Part shown: positions 6,965 through 15,425 of the stretch, piece after piece
Layout: each line of letters opens with the position of its first letter
Position numbering within the stretch: position 1 is the first letter of the stretch
DNA from: a virus
IMG/VR virus record: IMGVR_UViG_3300003886_000030
Location: 1-32,575 of that record
Strand: one strand, 5' to 3'
DNA: 32,575 bases
Notes under the pieces: model-generated
What the model was told of the DNA's origin: nothing
Database searches by the model: none
The model's input: only the letters and a program-made list of their open reading frames with translations
Translations under genes and position numbers: made by a program

Positions 6965-9900
6965 TTAATCAGCCCCGTAGGCCGCCGCGCCCACCTTAAT
7001 TCCGGTCTGTATAAGGCTGGAAATTCGGTCGGCTCGATTAGCCTTTATATTAGCGTTATTTGCATAATAATTTTGCAATAGGCTGCCCCTTTGAAGCGCA
7101 GCATTTGAAATTGCAGTGCCCCGCCTGTCAGCTATTCCAATATTTGTCGCTGTCGCCCCGGAATATGCGTTTAACAAATTAGCCGCAGCTCCGGCTTCTG
7201 CCGCCGAATCAGCAGCTAAATAATTAGTGTTAATCGAAGCATTTTCTAATTCATTTTGACCTGACAATCCTCCGGATGCCACTCTAAAGTTTGCCTCTAA
7301 AGATGACCTATCTAAGGCTAAGTTTGAATTTAAGTTCCCCAGCACTCCTTCAAGCTGCGAATCATACCCAGCATTAACAATCTCTCTGCCAGAGTTTATG
7401 CCGCCGACCTCTCGTGCATTGTTTGCGCCAACTCTCGCCAACTCTTCGGCCTGTCTAGACTCATACGCACCAATAAGTCGCGAAGAGTCAGACCGAATTC
7501 TACCAACGTTAAATGCTCTTTCCGAGTTTATGCTTCCGGCCCGATTAGTGGCTCCGCGAAAAATTGCCGCAAGATTAATGGCTTCGCGAGAATTTACATC
7601 CCCAACTTGTCGATATTGAGCGGATTCGCTCGAAGCAAGATTGCTAGCATTTGCCGCGACGATGTCGCCCTCCCGCCTTAATGCTCCGCTTCTCAGTTCC
7701 GCAATATCGGAGGCCATTCCCGCGTTAATTTGACCTGTGTATCTGGAGTTTCCCGCGTCATATTCTGCAATATTAAGATCGGCTTCTCCTCTTGCATTGC
7801 CAATATTTCTCGCGGCGGAGGATTCTATCCTGCCTATTTCTCGAGTAGCTCCGCCTCTTAATCTGGCCAGCTCTGAAAGTCTGTTTGAATCCGCTATCCC
7901 GGAATTTATCTTATTATTTGCCTCATACCCGGCAATTTCTAATGCGGTATCCGCTCTAACGTTTCCAGAATTTATTGCGGCAGTCGATCGGACATCGCCA
8001 ATTTGTCGTGCGGTAACACTTCTATAGCTGGCTATGTCTGATTGCCCTCTCGAATTCGCTAACGCCGACCTTTCCGCGTCTTCTGCATTAAACCCCGCCA
8101 CGGTTATTTCCGTGTCACCCCTAACTCGCCCTGACTCTCTAGCCGCGCCAGAATCAACTTTTCCAATTTGCCGGGCTGTATTTCCCCGCACGTTAGCCAA
8201 ATTTGTTGTTCTGTCCGCGTTGACTTCGCTCGAATATCTTAAGTTCTCAGCTTCAAAACCGGCGACTAAAGATTGCGCGTCCGCTCGTATGTCGCCAACG
8301 TCTCTTGCAGCACCGCCACGAATATTTCCGCGTGAAACTTCAAATCTAGTTAAAGCATCGGCCAAGTTTATTTCGGTGTTCGCTGCATTTGAGTTTGCAT
8401 TTGCCGCAATAGCTGCGTAATTACCGGCAGCGTTAAGGCCGCGACCCGATTGACCCGAGAGCACCTGAGACCGTCTATTTTGATCATTAACGAATCTGTT
8501 TCTAGCGTTATCAAAGTATTGTTGCCCAAAATTAACAGAATACTTGATAATATCTTTTATTACGTTACTGGTGATCCCGAGAGCTGAGCCGCGATTTTCT
8601 ATTGCGCTCTGGCCTTCTTCGAGGCCAAGTTGATAGCCCCCATCTTTCACTAAATCCTCATATCTAAACTCGCGAGTCAAGCTATCAAAGTCGTCCCGTA
8701 ATTTATTGCTAGCCCATTGCCCATTTTTAATCCACGGGGTAAATACCTCTTTAGCTTCTGCCTTTGTTTCGTCAAATCTGGCAATAGCCCTTTTCGCTCC
8801 GCCTCTTTGTATTCCTTCCGCAACGCCTATTGAATTAAGCTGAGACTCCGCCCCTTCGTTAACGCCCTTAATCCTAGACAATGAAGACTCATTGACGCCC
8901 GAGACCTGTCGAGTGGTATATTTACCCGACCCGTCAAGCAAAATATTGGAAGACTCATTGATCCCTGAAATATCGGTTCTTTGCGCTTCTCTTAACGCCT
9001 GCGTAGAAATCCTCCGCCCTGACTCGATTCCTTGCAAGTATCTTGCTTCTGCGTCTCTTGCGCCTTTTGATTTTGTTCTGGCGTACTTTCCATAACCGTC
9101 AATTAAGGTTCGAGTTGATTGGTTTATGCCGTCAACTTTAATCCTCTCAGATGACTTAAGCCCATTAATGGCAAATCTTTTTGACCTGCCGATTCCGTCC
9201 AACCGGCTAAACTCTGCCGCCCTTGCTCCCTTACCCTTCTCGCTTGCGTATTGACCATAACTCCGTATTAACGAATTTGCAGAGAGGTTCACACCGGTTA
9301 GTTCTTCATTTTTAGCCTTGTTAATGGCTTGAGACGCGATGGTTCTCTCATTAGAAATGCCGTCGATATAGCTATCTCTAGCATCTTGCGCCCCACTAAT
9401 CAGCGAAGAATTCGCCTTTCTAGACGCCCCGATAAGAGAAGACGCATAACCCTTTGCGGCTTTTACGTCAATGTCGGTAGCCCTGCTCAGTGCATTTACC
9501 AGCGCATTAGTGGCATCTTTCATGCCCTTTTGGTCTACTCTAGCCGCTCCATTAATCGAGTCACGTAAAAAATTAACTGATTTACTGATCGCCGATAAAT
9601 CAATTGTTTTTGATTTATTAACTGCGCTTAACAGGGCTTTAGCCGAATCGTTGGCAGCCTTAACCTCTCTTCCTGCCGAGTATCTTTCTGATCTCCTTAA
9701 AAAATCCGAAGAAACAATGATCCCCTTCATTTCTTCCGTCTTGGCCGCCCTAGCCGCTTTTAACGCAGATTCCGCCGCCCTGTTACTCCCGGACTTCTGA
9801 AGCCTAATTGATTCTTTTATTGAGCGGCTTAATATTCTTGAGGAATTGTTTAGGCCGCGCTGCTCTGATGTATACGCATTGAATAGCGTGTCCAGCATGG

Positions 9901-10285
9901 TAGACTTGTATTCGGCGTTGGCATTTAATTGCGCATCCCGGATATCAAGATTGTTTTTCTTAATAAACGTTAATAAATCACCGGTTATTTCTTCGGCCTT
10001 GATCCTCCCCTCTTCGACTAGCCTAATCTGCTCGGCTGCCGCAAGATTACTGGCCTCTAAAGCCTTATCTGTAGCTTTTTCTCCTGCATCCAAGGCCTCC
10101 CTCTGGCCTTGTAGCTGGGCGTCTGCTTGGGTTTTTCCTGTCACGGAATTGAATCCTGACTCGATCGCCCTGCCCGTCTTGCTGTTGGTGGCCCCCAGCA
10201 AGTCGCTAACACCAAAAGTCGAAACAGCCGCCGCCTCGTTAGCAACGGACTTTACTCCTCTCCAAGCCTTTTTATGAAAAGCCAT
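6965..10285 (-). CDS. Giant repeat-expanded DNA transfer protein (P22 gp7-position)
   Basis: 1106 aa from the ATG at 10285, chosen because GGGA lies 7 nt upstream and it follows the previous stop by 1 nt; an ATG at 10312 would overlap that gene. The start MAFHKKAWRGVKSVANE resembles phage ejection proteins. A central domain (about 505-640) has the recurring phage pattern FTPWIKNGQWASNKL ... GYQLGLEEGQSAIENR ... NYAAIAANAN. It is flanked by long repeats: residues about 320-485 (units starting GVN/GIN, 55 residues apart) and about 650-975 (units VR.DT....AG...N, also 55 apart). Fifty-five is five 11-residue turns, as in hendecad helices. The C-terminus is ANRADRISSLIQTGIKVGAAAYG. It probably forms or lines an extended ejection structure; that part is inference. 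Confidence 0.72.
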   Translation of the reverse strand: MAFHKKAWRGVKSVANEAAAVSTFGVSDLLGATNSKTGRAIESGFNSVTGKTQADAQLQGQREALDAGEKATDKALEASNLAAAEQIRLVEEGRIKAEEITGDLLTFIKKNNLDIRDAQLNANAEYKSTMLDTLFNAYTSEQRGLNNSSRILSRSIKESIRLQKSGSNRAAESALKAARAAKTEEMKGIIVSSDFLRRSERYSAGREVKAANDSAKALLSAVNKSKTIDLSAISKSVNFLRDSINGAARVDQKGMKDATNALVNALSRATDIDVKAAKGYASSLIGASRKANSSLISGAQDARDSYIDGISNERTIASQAINKAKNEELTGVNLSANSLIRSYGQYASEKGKGARAAEFSRLDGIGRSKRFAINGLKSSERIKVDGINQSTRTLIDGYGKYARTKSKGARDAEARYLQGIESGRRISTQALREAQRTDISGINESSNILLDGSGKYTTRQVSGVNESSLSRIKGVNEGAESQLNSIGVAEGIQRGGAKRAIARFDETKAEAKEVFTPWIKNGQWASNKLRDDFDSLTREFRYEDLVKDGGYQLGLEEGQSAIENRGSALGITSNVIKDIIKYSVNFGQQYFDNARNRFVNDQNRRSQVLSGQSGRGLNAAGNYAAIAANANSNAANTEINLADALTRFEVSRGNIRGGAARDVGDIRADAQSLVAGFEAENLRYSSEVNADRTTNLANVRGNTARQIGKVDSGAARESGRVRGDTEITVAGFNAEDAERSALANSRGQSDIASYRSVTARQIGDVRSTAAINSGNVRADTALEIAGYEANNKINSGIADSNRLSELARLRGGATREIGRIESSAARNIGNARGEADLNIAEYDAGNSRYTGQINAGMASDIAELRSGALRREGDIVAANASNLASSESAQYRQVGDVNSREAINLAAIFRGATNRAGSINSERAFNVGRIRSDSSRLIGAYESRQAEELARVGANNAREVGGINSGREIVNAGYDSQLEGVLGNLNSNLALDRSSLEANFRVASGGLSGQNELENASINTNYLAADSAAEAGAAANLLNAYSGATATNIGIADRRGTAISNAALQRGSLLQNYYANNANIKANRADRISSLIQTGIKVGAAAYGAD
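7361..8335 (-). repeat. 165-bp/55-aa coding repeats, C-terminal block
   Basis: Consecutive units such as RVRGDTEITVAGF... and NVRADTALEIAGYE... are exactly 55 residues long, each made of five 11-residue segments with a hydrophobic V/I/L near fixed positions and motifs AR.IG.V.S.AAR..G. About five to six units can be followed, decaying toward the C-terminus. Units differ in DNA sequence, so the expansion is old or under diversifying drift. Confidence 0.7.
8831..9328 (-). repeat. 165-bp/55-aa coding repeats, N-terminal block
   Basis: Three clear units begin GVNLSANSLIRSYGQYA, GINQSTRTLIDGYGKYA and GINESSNILLDGSGKYT, 55 residues apart, with weaker ones before them. The common core is a Gly-Lys-Tyr near position 14 and KGAR.AE near 22. 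The period equals that of the C-terminal block although the consensus differs. Confidence 0.68.
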
Positions 10286-10286
10286 T

Positions 10287-10673
10287 CTATAATCCCATCC
10301 AATTTGCGCCATCAAAAATAACGGTAACTGCTTTATATTGCCCAGTTATTGGCAGAGTGTTAATTGGCAATGCTAATACTGAACCCGGTGTTAATATCGT
10401 CACATTATTTGCTCCGCTATCTATTTTTCTAATGATGTATTTTTTTGAATACCCAATGTCATTGGGAAGCGTTATCTCAACATCCCCAGACGTACAATCG
10501 CAATAAATAATCGTGTCAGTTTCCAGCGCTAAATAATCAGAGGTTACCTCGGTGAAATATTCGTAATTTCTGTCATGCCGAATAAAAGCATTATAAAAGC
10601 TAAACATCCAATGAAAAAGAAAGGCGGGAGATAATAACGATTCATTAGGGGCTTGAGGCGTCGGCCACCTCAT
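10287..10673 (-). CDS. Virion protein in the gp26 (tail needle) slot, unknown
   Basis: A 128-aa protein between the gp10-like and gp7-like genes, where P22 has the tail needle gp26. It is not a long coiled coil like gp26. An N-terminal region MRWPTPQAPNESLLSPAF is followed by a beta-rich domain from about residue 50, with TSGDVEITLPNDIGYSKKY, IRKIDSGANNVTI and a final VIFDGANWMGL. This compact beta pattern (TLP..., KKIDSSANTVTI-like) is common in phage fibres and tail accessory proteins. Its ATG overlaps the gp10-like stop. It may be a plug or a short receptor-binding piece at the tail tip; the exact role is unknown. Confidence 0.65.
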   Translation of the reverse strand: MRWPTPQAPNESLLSPAFLFHWMFSFYNAFIRHDRNYEYFTEVTSDYLALETDTIIYCDCTSGDVEITLPNDIGYSKKYIIRKIDSGANNVTILTPGSVLALPINTLPITGQYKAVTVIFDGANWMGL

Positions 10674-12223
10674 ACGCTTAACTGCTCGGTGTCAATGTAC
10701 GCGTCAGTTAGGCATATTGTTGTGTTATCGCGAGTAGTCGAACCAAAGCTGTAATCACTGGTAATTCGGTAAAGTCTTTTTATGGACGCCCCTAAAGCAT
10801 AAAATTCTAATAAACCGCTATTTTGCCGTATATCAAAAGCCCCCATTTCCTCCCATGTCTTGCCCTCATCGTCCGACCTTGCTACTTCCACCATTACAGG
10901 GGTTATCAATGCAATAAGGGTGAACTTCAGCTTTAAATACCTATGAATTAATTGCTTTTCATCGGCCCCCTCTATATATCTTGATGTCATTGAAACCAAT
11001 TTCGTCAATGGCTGGCCTGATACTGTGGCTTCCACGTTAAGCCACATCTCATATGAGTGAATTTCATTTGAGCTTACTACTTGCCCAGATGATCCTATGC
11101 TTGAAGCTGGGATTACTAGATTTAGCTGCTCGTTCCCTTTTGCGGCCATATCAATAATACCGTAAGAATCATAGGCGTACTTGCTCATTTCATCGGGACT
11201 AGAGCTTTCTTTTGACCACATACCAGAGCTCAATCTATAAACCCAAGTTCCAACTTCCGGCTTATTGAAATTAAGAATATAAAGCTCGGTATCTGATATT
11301 AACAGCTTTCTTCCGAGGGAATTTTTTGCAAAAATAAGGTTCTTATCCAGCTTTGATAGCTGGCTTTTTAGCTTTTTAGGGGTTATGTCTATTAAAGTGT
11401 ATCCAGACGTTCTATAAACCGCTACACCCCCGCCTTCTTTTTCTCCCAAAAATATAGAAAAATCGCCAAACTTAACTAGCGATCCAACCGAATATAGCCC
11501 TACCTTAATGTTTGCCGATGAATTTCTTAACAAAGGAAAGCCCGAGTTTGCTGCGTTATACCAGATTGATGTATTCTGGCTGCTCATGACCCATAGTTCG
11601 CGATTATCGGTAAAGTGACCCACTAACACTCCGGAATTAGATTCAATTACAGCAAATCTGGATGTATCAAAATCCACTCCACCCAATATGGTTGAATACA
11701 CCCTGTTAGCAAGGGTGCTAATAAAAAAGAACCCGTCCAAATAGCTAAGCCCGTTTATTTGCTGATTATTATTTAAGTCATTAATCGAGAGCGTATCGAG
11801 TGATGGGTCAAATCGCATGTTAACTACTATAGTTTTCGTCTCAGAAGCCATTGCTATTAATAGCTTGCCATTATCCTCCCTCTTTCCCTCAGCCCATAAA
11901 ACTCTTGTATTAAAAACAAACGGGACTGCACCGACGTTGCGTATAACGCCATTTTCATCCATAGACTTTAAACTAGTCAGGCCTAAAGACCTTAATAAAA
12001 AATATATTCTAGCCTGAAAAGAAAACGTCTGAGGGACGATGAAAACACCTAAAATCCGATCAGAAGAGTTATTCGTTGAATAAAAAAGCTTTGTTCCCGG
12101 CATTTTTCTGAAAATTGCCGTTTCTTTTTCGGCTGAAAAGTCAACCGTCATATTTACGCACTCGGAAGCTGAAATGGAATTATTCCAGCTTGTCCCAGTA
12201 TCGCCAAAAAGATTTACTCTCAT
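10670..12223 (-). CDS. P22 gp10-like packaged DNA stabilisation / tail hub protein
   Basis: 517 aa, close in length to P22 gp10 (472 aa). The N-terminus (GDTGTSWNNSISASECVNM, then KMPGTKLFY) and a beta-propeller-like body with many short strands match the phage stabilisation protein family (gp10, Pfam Phage_stabilise), which closes the portal channel below gp4. Its ATG overlaps the gp4-like stop (ATGA) and the gene runs directly into the tail-tip candidate. Identification rests on gene order, size and the N-terminal pattern; no database search was run. Confidence 0.78.
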   Translation of the reverse strand: MRVNLFGDTGTSWNNSISASECVNMTVDFSAEKETAIFRKMPGTKLFYSTNNSSDRILGVFIVPQTFSFQARIYFLLRSLGLTSLKSMDENGVIRNVGAVPFVFNTRVLWAEGKREDNGKLLIAMASETKTIVVNMRFDPSLDTLSINDLNNNQQINGLSYLDGFFFISTLANRVYSTILGGVDFDTSRFAVIESNSGVLVGHFTDNRELWVMSSQNTSIWYNAANSGFPLLRNSSANIKVGLYSVGSLVKFGDFSIFLGEKEGGGVAVYRTSGYTLIDITPKKLKSQLSKLDKNLIFAKNSLGRKLLISDTELYILNFNKPEVGTWVYRLSSGMWSKESSSPDEMSKYAYDSYGIIDMAAKGNEQLNLVIPASSIGSSGQVVSSNEIHSYEMWLNVEATVSGQPLTKLVSMTSRYIEGADEKQLIHRYLKLKFTLIALITPVMVEVARSDDEGKTWEEMGAFDIRQNSGLLEFYALGASIKRLYRITSDYSFGSTTRDNTTICLTDAYIDTEQLSV

Positions 12224-12879
12224 TCAGGGTCTCTAGAGTCTTTAATCAATCCCTGTATCATATTCTTACCGTCTCCAGCTAACATCGCAAGCTCCGGCGT
12301 TACTGGCTTTCCGTATTCCGGCGCAAGGTCTACAGCGAGGTTCATTGTTAGACCTCGAATCCAAGGGCCGGGTAAGGCTATGATGTCACCAGCATTAGCG
12401 ATGTGCGCTATTTCCTTAAGAGAAGTTATGTGCAAAGTCTCAGTGGACAAAGTTGTCCTATCAAATCTTATTGTCGCTAATTCAATATAATCCGAGTCAG
12501 TTGTCTCAAAGTAAAACGCTTCGGGGCGGTTTATGGATACACCTTTTGCCGGTAATGACGCGTACTGCTTATCGTTAAGCTCAACGAGCATATGATCAAC
12601 GTTCTCGATATCCCTGAAAAACATAGCTGATATCTTAACGGGCTTTGTCGTGTGCATATCGCCGCTAACCCCCATGCTTAGCTCTGATATCGACCCGGCA
12701 ATTGAGAATTGCTCTGTCTGCTTATATGGCAGCAATAATTCTTCATAAGACCACGAGGACTTCAGCATATTAAGAGCGCTTAAAGCTGCCGCCGTCTGAT
12801 CCGGGCTAGGGGATGCACCAACTGCCAAAACCCCAAGTTTACGCAATGCCCCGTCAATTATATCGCTTCCTGTTGCCAT
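12220..12879 (-). CDS. P22 gp4-like tail accessory / head completion protein
   Basis: 219 aa. The N-terminus IDGALRKLGVLAVGASPSPDQ followed by ALSALNMLKSSWS is the typical helical opening of P22 gp4-type proteins, which bind below the portal and form the head-tail joint. The end EYGKPVTPELAMLAGDGKNMIQGL also fits that family. I take the ATG at 12879, whose A is shared with the upstream stop (TGATG), over a TTG one codon earlier. No gp4 lysozyme-type activity can be judged from the sequence. Confidence 0.8.
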   Translation of the reverse strand: MATGSDIIDGALRKLGVLAVGASPSPDQTAAALSALNMLKSSWSYEELLLPYKQTEQFSIAGSISELSMGVSGDMHTTKPVKISAMFFRDIENVDHMLVELNDKQYASLPAKGVSINRPEAFYFETTDSDYIELATIRFDRTTLSTETLHITSLKEIAHIANAGDIIALPGPWIRGLTMNLAVDLAPEYGKPVTPELAMLAGDGKNMIQGLIKDSRDPE

Positions 12880-13226
12880 CAAAAATACTCCGATTTAAAA
12901 ACTTCTGGCGTGTAATCCTGATTCATCCCCTGCACGAGCTGAATAAATCCGGCTCTCTCCTCAGACTTTAACTGATTGTGAATCGCCCTAGGAACGACAA
13001 ACTCACTTACAGCCTCCGCAGAAACTATCTTTTTTAAGGGCTGAACCGCCCAACCGGGGATTTCGCCGTTAATATCCCAAGTCGTTAAGCTGTCATTCTG
13101 AAGGTTGCTATAAACGGTATCATAAACCAAAGAAACCGCCGACATGTCAGTTGTAGAAGCTGACTGGCCAATGCGTATCTTCCCGATATTCCGCAAAACA
13201 ACATTCAGAAAGTCGGCTTTAGTCAT
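12879..13226 (-). CDS. Second small connector-type protein, distant gp4-like
   Basis: 115 aa. The opening VVLRNIGKIRIGQSASTTDMSAVSLVYD echoes the gp4 N-terminus of the next gene (LR.(I/L)G....G.S.S..D..A), suggesting a shortened relative that would also bind the portal or head completion ring. It continues with WDINGEIPGWAVQPLKKIVSAEAVSEFVVP. Start and stop overlap both neighbours by one base, so translation is coupled. In other P22-like phages this slot may hold a separate head-closure protein. The relation to gp4 is an inference from the N-terminal pattern only. Confidence 0.68.
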   Translation of the reverse strand: MTKADFLNVVLRNIGKIRIGQSASTTDMSAVSLVYDTVYSNLQNDSLTTWDINGEIPGWAVQPLKKIVSAEAVSEFVVPRAIHNQLKSEERAGFIQLVQGMNQDYTPEVFKSEYF

Positions 13227-13420
13227 TATTTTTTCTCAAAATGAGAATTTCCAAGTAACTTTTTAATATGGGCCTTGTCTTTAATTAAAATAGAATCTCC
13301 ACCTAAAGAAAAGTATTTCCCATAAATATGAAGCTCGCTTGGGTCGCTATCACCATTACCGATAAACTTAAACATTTCACCCTCTTTACTGGACTCTTTA
13401 CTGGATTCTTTTTTACTCAT
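13226..13420 (-). CDS. Small virion-operon protein after the coat gene, unknown
   Basis: A 64-aa acidic/basic protein with an SSKESSKE repeat at residues 5-12, then MFKFIGNG, SELHIYGKYFSLG and an end KKLLGNSHFEKK. AAGGG lies 7 nt before the ATG. Small proteins with a similar YG..F..G pattern often follow phage coat genes; their role is unclear. It is the first gene after the post-coat terminator, so its supply depends on read-through. Confidence 0.65.
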   Translation of the reverse strand: MSKKESSKESSKEGEMFKFIGNGDSDPSELHIYGKYFSLGGDSILIKDKAHIKKLLGNSHFEKK

Positions 13421-13430
13421 ACTGATACCC

Positions 13431-13452
13431 TTAAAAAGGGGCCGAAGCCCCT
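13431..13452 (-). terminator. Intrinsic terminator directly after the coat gene
   Basis: On the minus strand AGGGGC, a UUCG tetraloop and GCCCCU form a 6-bp GC-rich stem, followed at once by five U residues. It begins 8 bases after the coat stop codon. It is a compact rho-independent terminator inside the virion operon and would favour coat over downstream tail genes. Confidence 0.85.
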
Positions 13453-13459
13453 GCTAAAA

Positions 13460-14557
13460 TTAAACGTCTGCAACGCTGGATACATATCCGGTAGCGACAG
13501 ACCAGTCTTTTGCGGACGCTCCGCCTTGGTTATATTGAAACTTTGAAACTCCTCGAAGCTCTAAAAATCCAACGCCGTAACGAAACTCATAATCAGTTTC
13601 CTTTCGCAGTGTTGTCTTAGTTCGCTTGGCCCACGCTAGCCCAAGCGCCTGAGCGCCGCAAAGAAATACAGGTGTAACATCAATGCCGCCGTTACCCACT
13701 CCAGCTAAAGCGCCGATTTCTGGTATCTCTCGCACCATTACTCCGTCCCATTCGAATGAAGTCGGCCCAGAAAATAGCGGATTAGTTTTAGACCGAGCCA
13801 TCGCGTTTTCCCAGTAGCCTTTTGAAACCATCCACGACCGTGCATCCCGAAATGCGTATGAATTGACAAACATCACAAACGTTTCCATGTCTTCGCCAAA
13901 CTCGTAAGGCTTAATGCCCTCGCTGTTTGCCGTTGTCGCGTTTTGCGCTCGACGCTTATACATCGATATGACATCGCCGGTTAATCTGTCATCGGTTGAG
14001 TCAACAGTGGTAAGCGCGGCGCTATGGTCGTTACTTGCGTTATTTGAAACCGCCGAGCCGAACGTGACCCGATCCGCATTATTCGCTAACCAAGCGTCTC
14101 GCTGAACCTGACTTGACGCTGCGTAACTTAACCCGTTAATTGAATGCAAGTTAGTAATAATATCATTACGAAGATATTGCATTTGAAGGCTTTTTAGCGC
14201 CACTTTGCCTGCGTTCCGAATGTCAACTGCCGACGCCTGCTCTTCTTCGACGTTCACTAAAACGGCATCACGAACCACTTTAATATCGATTCTGTGACCG
14301 TCATTTGGAAGAGCTTTTTCATTTCCAACAAGGTCGCTAGAGCCGTCATTTGGGCCGCCGCTGGAATCCAATGCACCTATAAGCGGAACACTTATCGCGT
14401 CTCCGGGCTTAACCGTTAAATCTTCCTTAATGCAGAAAATAGAATTAGCGCTTGACCCCATGTACCGCTTAAATCGGTTAGACCGAATGTAGGCAGTATG
14501 CGCCTTGGAGTCCCACTGTCTTACTCTGTTTGCCGTTGAAATGACTGTTTCAGCCAT
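13460..14557 (-). CDS. Major capsid (coat) protein
   Basis: 365 aa, starting MAETVISTANRVRQWDSKAH. AAGGAG lies 9 nt before the ATG. It directly follows the scaffold gene and is followed by its own terminator, as expected of the most abundant virion protein. Features include RFKRYMGSSANSIFCIKEDL, KPGDAISVPLIG and a C-terminal WAKRTKTTLRKETDYEFRYG, a pattern I associate with HK97-fold coat proteins of the N4 gp56-like/DUF4043 group rather than the classical P22 gp5 sequence family. That sub-family choice is tentative; the coat role is firm by context. Confidence 0.82.
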   Translation of the reverse strand: MAETVISTANRVRQWDSKAHTAYIRSNRFKRYMGSSANSIFCIKEDLTVKPGDAISVPLIGALDSSGGPNDGSSDLVGNEKALPNDGHRIDIKVVRDAVLVNVEEEQASAVDIRNAGKVALKSLQMQYLRNDIITNLHSINGLSYAASSQVQRDAWLANNADRVTFGSAVSNNASNDHSAALTTVDSTDDRLTGDVISMYKRRAQNATTANSEGIKPYEFGEDMETFVMFVNSYAFRDARSWMVSKGYWENAMARSKTNPLFSGPTSFEWDGVMVREIPEIGALAGVGNGGIDVTPVFLCGAQALGLAWAKRTKTTLRKETDYEFRYGVGFLELRGVSKFQYNQGGASAKDWSVATGYVSSVADV

Positions 14558-14563
14558 AATAAA

Positions 14564-15343
14564 TTACTCCTTTTTATTTCCTAACATATCGTCTATTGAC
14601 GGGGGGCCGCCCCACTCCGGGCTTGAATTCCCTCCCGACGCTCGCTCATTTGACATTGAGATTGGAAGTTTTCCGACTTTAGCTAACGCCTCATTAACTG
14701 CCTTTTGAATCGCACCATCACCCTTTGATCGCTCATCAGCCCTGATTTTCGCCTCAAAAGAATCTACATCTAAATCCTCTAAAGCTTTTATCTTTTGCTG
14801 CCGTGATGCATACTTATATGCGTACATTGCGGGAAGCTTTGCGTTCTTGAATTTAGCCCATAACTCAGGGTTTTGGTTTGCTTCATCAACAAATATCTGT
14901 ATCTTTTCTTCGTAATCATCATGCTTGTCGCGCGCGATTTCCTCCGAAATTGAGATATTAGACATCGTTAATGTTTCGCTAAATTCTTCTCTTAGCGCAT
15001 CCCTAGCCGCATTTGGGTCTTCAAGAAAGTCCAAATCTTCACGAGGCTCATTCTGGGCCTCCCGCATATTCTGCATCGACAACTCAAGGTCTTTAATTGT
15101 GGCCTCAGCTTCTTGTCTTCTGCGACGCTCCGCAATAAAAGTTTGATTTAATCCCTCTTCGTGCGCCGCAACTTCTTGATCAGTTTCTTTAAGTTCCGGC
15201 GACGAACTTTCACTTTCACTTTCATTTTCTCCGCCCTCAGGATTGCTTTCGGCTTCAGTCTCAATATCACTGTCAGAATTCACCTCTAATGATGCATCTA
15301 CCTCTGCGTCAATCCCATCAAGAAATGTATCAATTTCACTCAT
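14564..15343 (-). CDS. Scaffolding protein
   Basis: 259 aa from the ATG at 15343 (GGAG 8 nt upstream; a longer frame to 15463 has no good site). The N-terminal 80 residues are very acidic (EVNSDSDIETEAESNPEGGE). A coiled-coil middle (AERRRRQEAEATIKDLELSMQNMREAQ) and a basic-helical C-terminus (RSKGDGAIQKAVNEALAKVG) are classical for scaffolds that guide coat assembly and leave or are degraded. It sits between portal and coat as in P22 gp8. An 82-base gap before it contains the 10-mer AACGCCCGAT twice (15360, 15383). Confidence 0.82.
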   Translation of the reverse strand: MSEIDTFLDGIDAEVDASLEVNSDSDIETEAESNPEGGENESESESSSPELKETDQEVAAHEEGLNQTFIAERRRRQEAEATIKDLELSMQNMREAQNEPREDLDFLEDPNAARDALREEFSETLTMSNISISEEIARDKHDDYEEKIQIFVDEANQNPELWAKFKNAKLPAMYAYKYASRQQKIKALEDLDVDSFEAKIRADERSKGDGAIQKAVNEALAKVGKLPISMSNERASGGNSSPEWGGPPSIDDMLGNKKE

Positions 15344-15425
15344 GTCATTTTCTCCAAAAAACGCCCGATCAGCGGCGACCTGAACGCCCGATAGCCCCGG
15401 CGACGAGCATGCAAATCTAAAAAAT

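Noticed and set aside
7398-10277. Several plus-strand frames opposite the giant ejection gene
   Set aside because: They mirror the repeat-rich minus-strand gene (Ser/Ala/Pro-rich shadow sequence) and lack ribosome sites.
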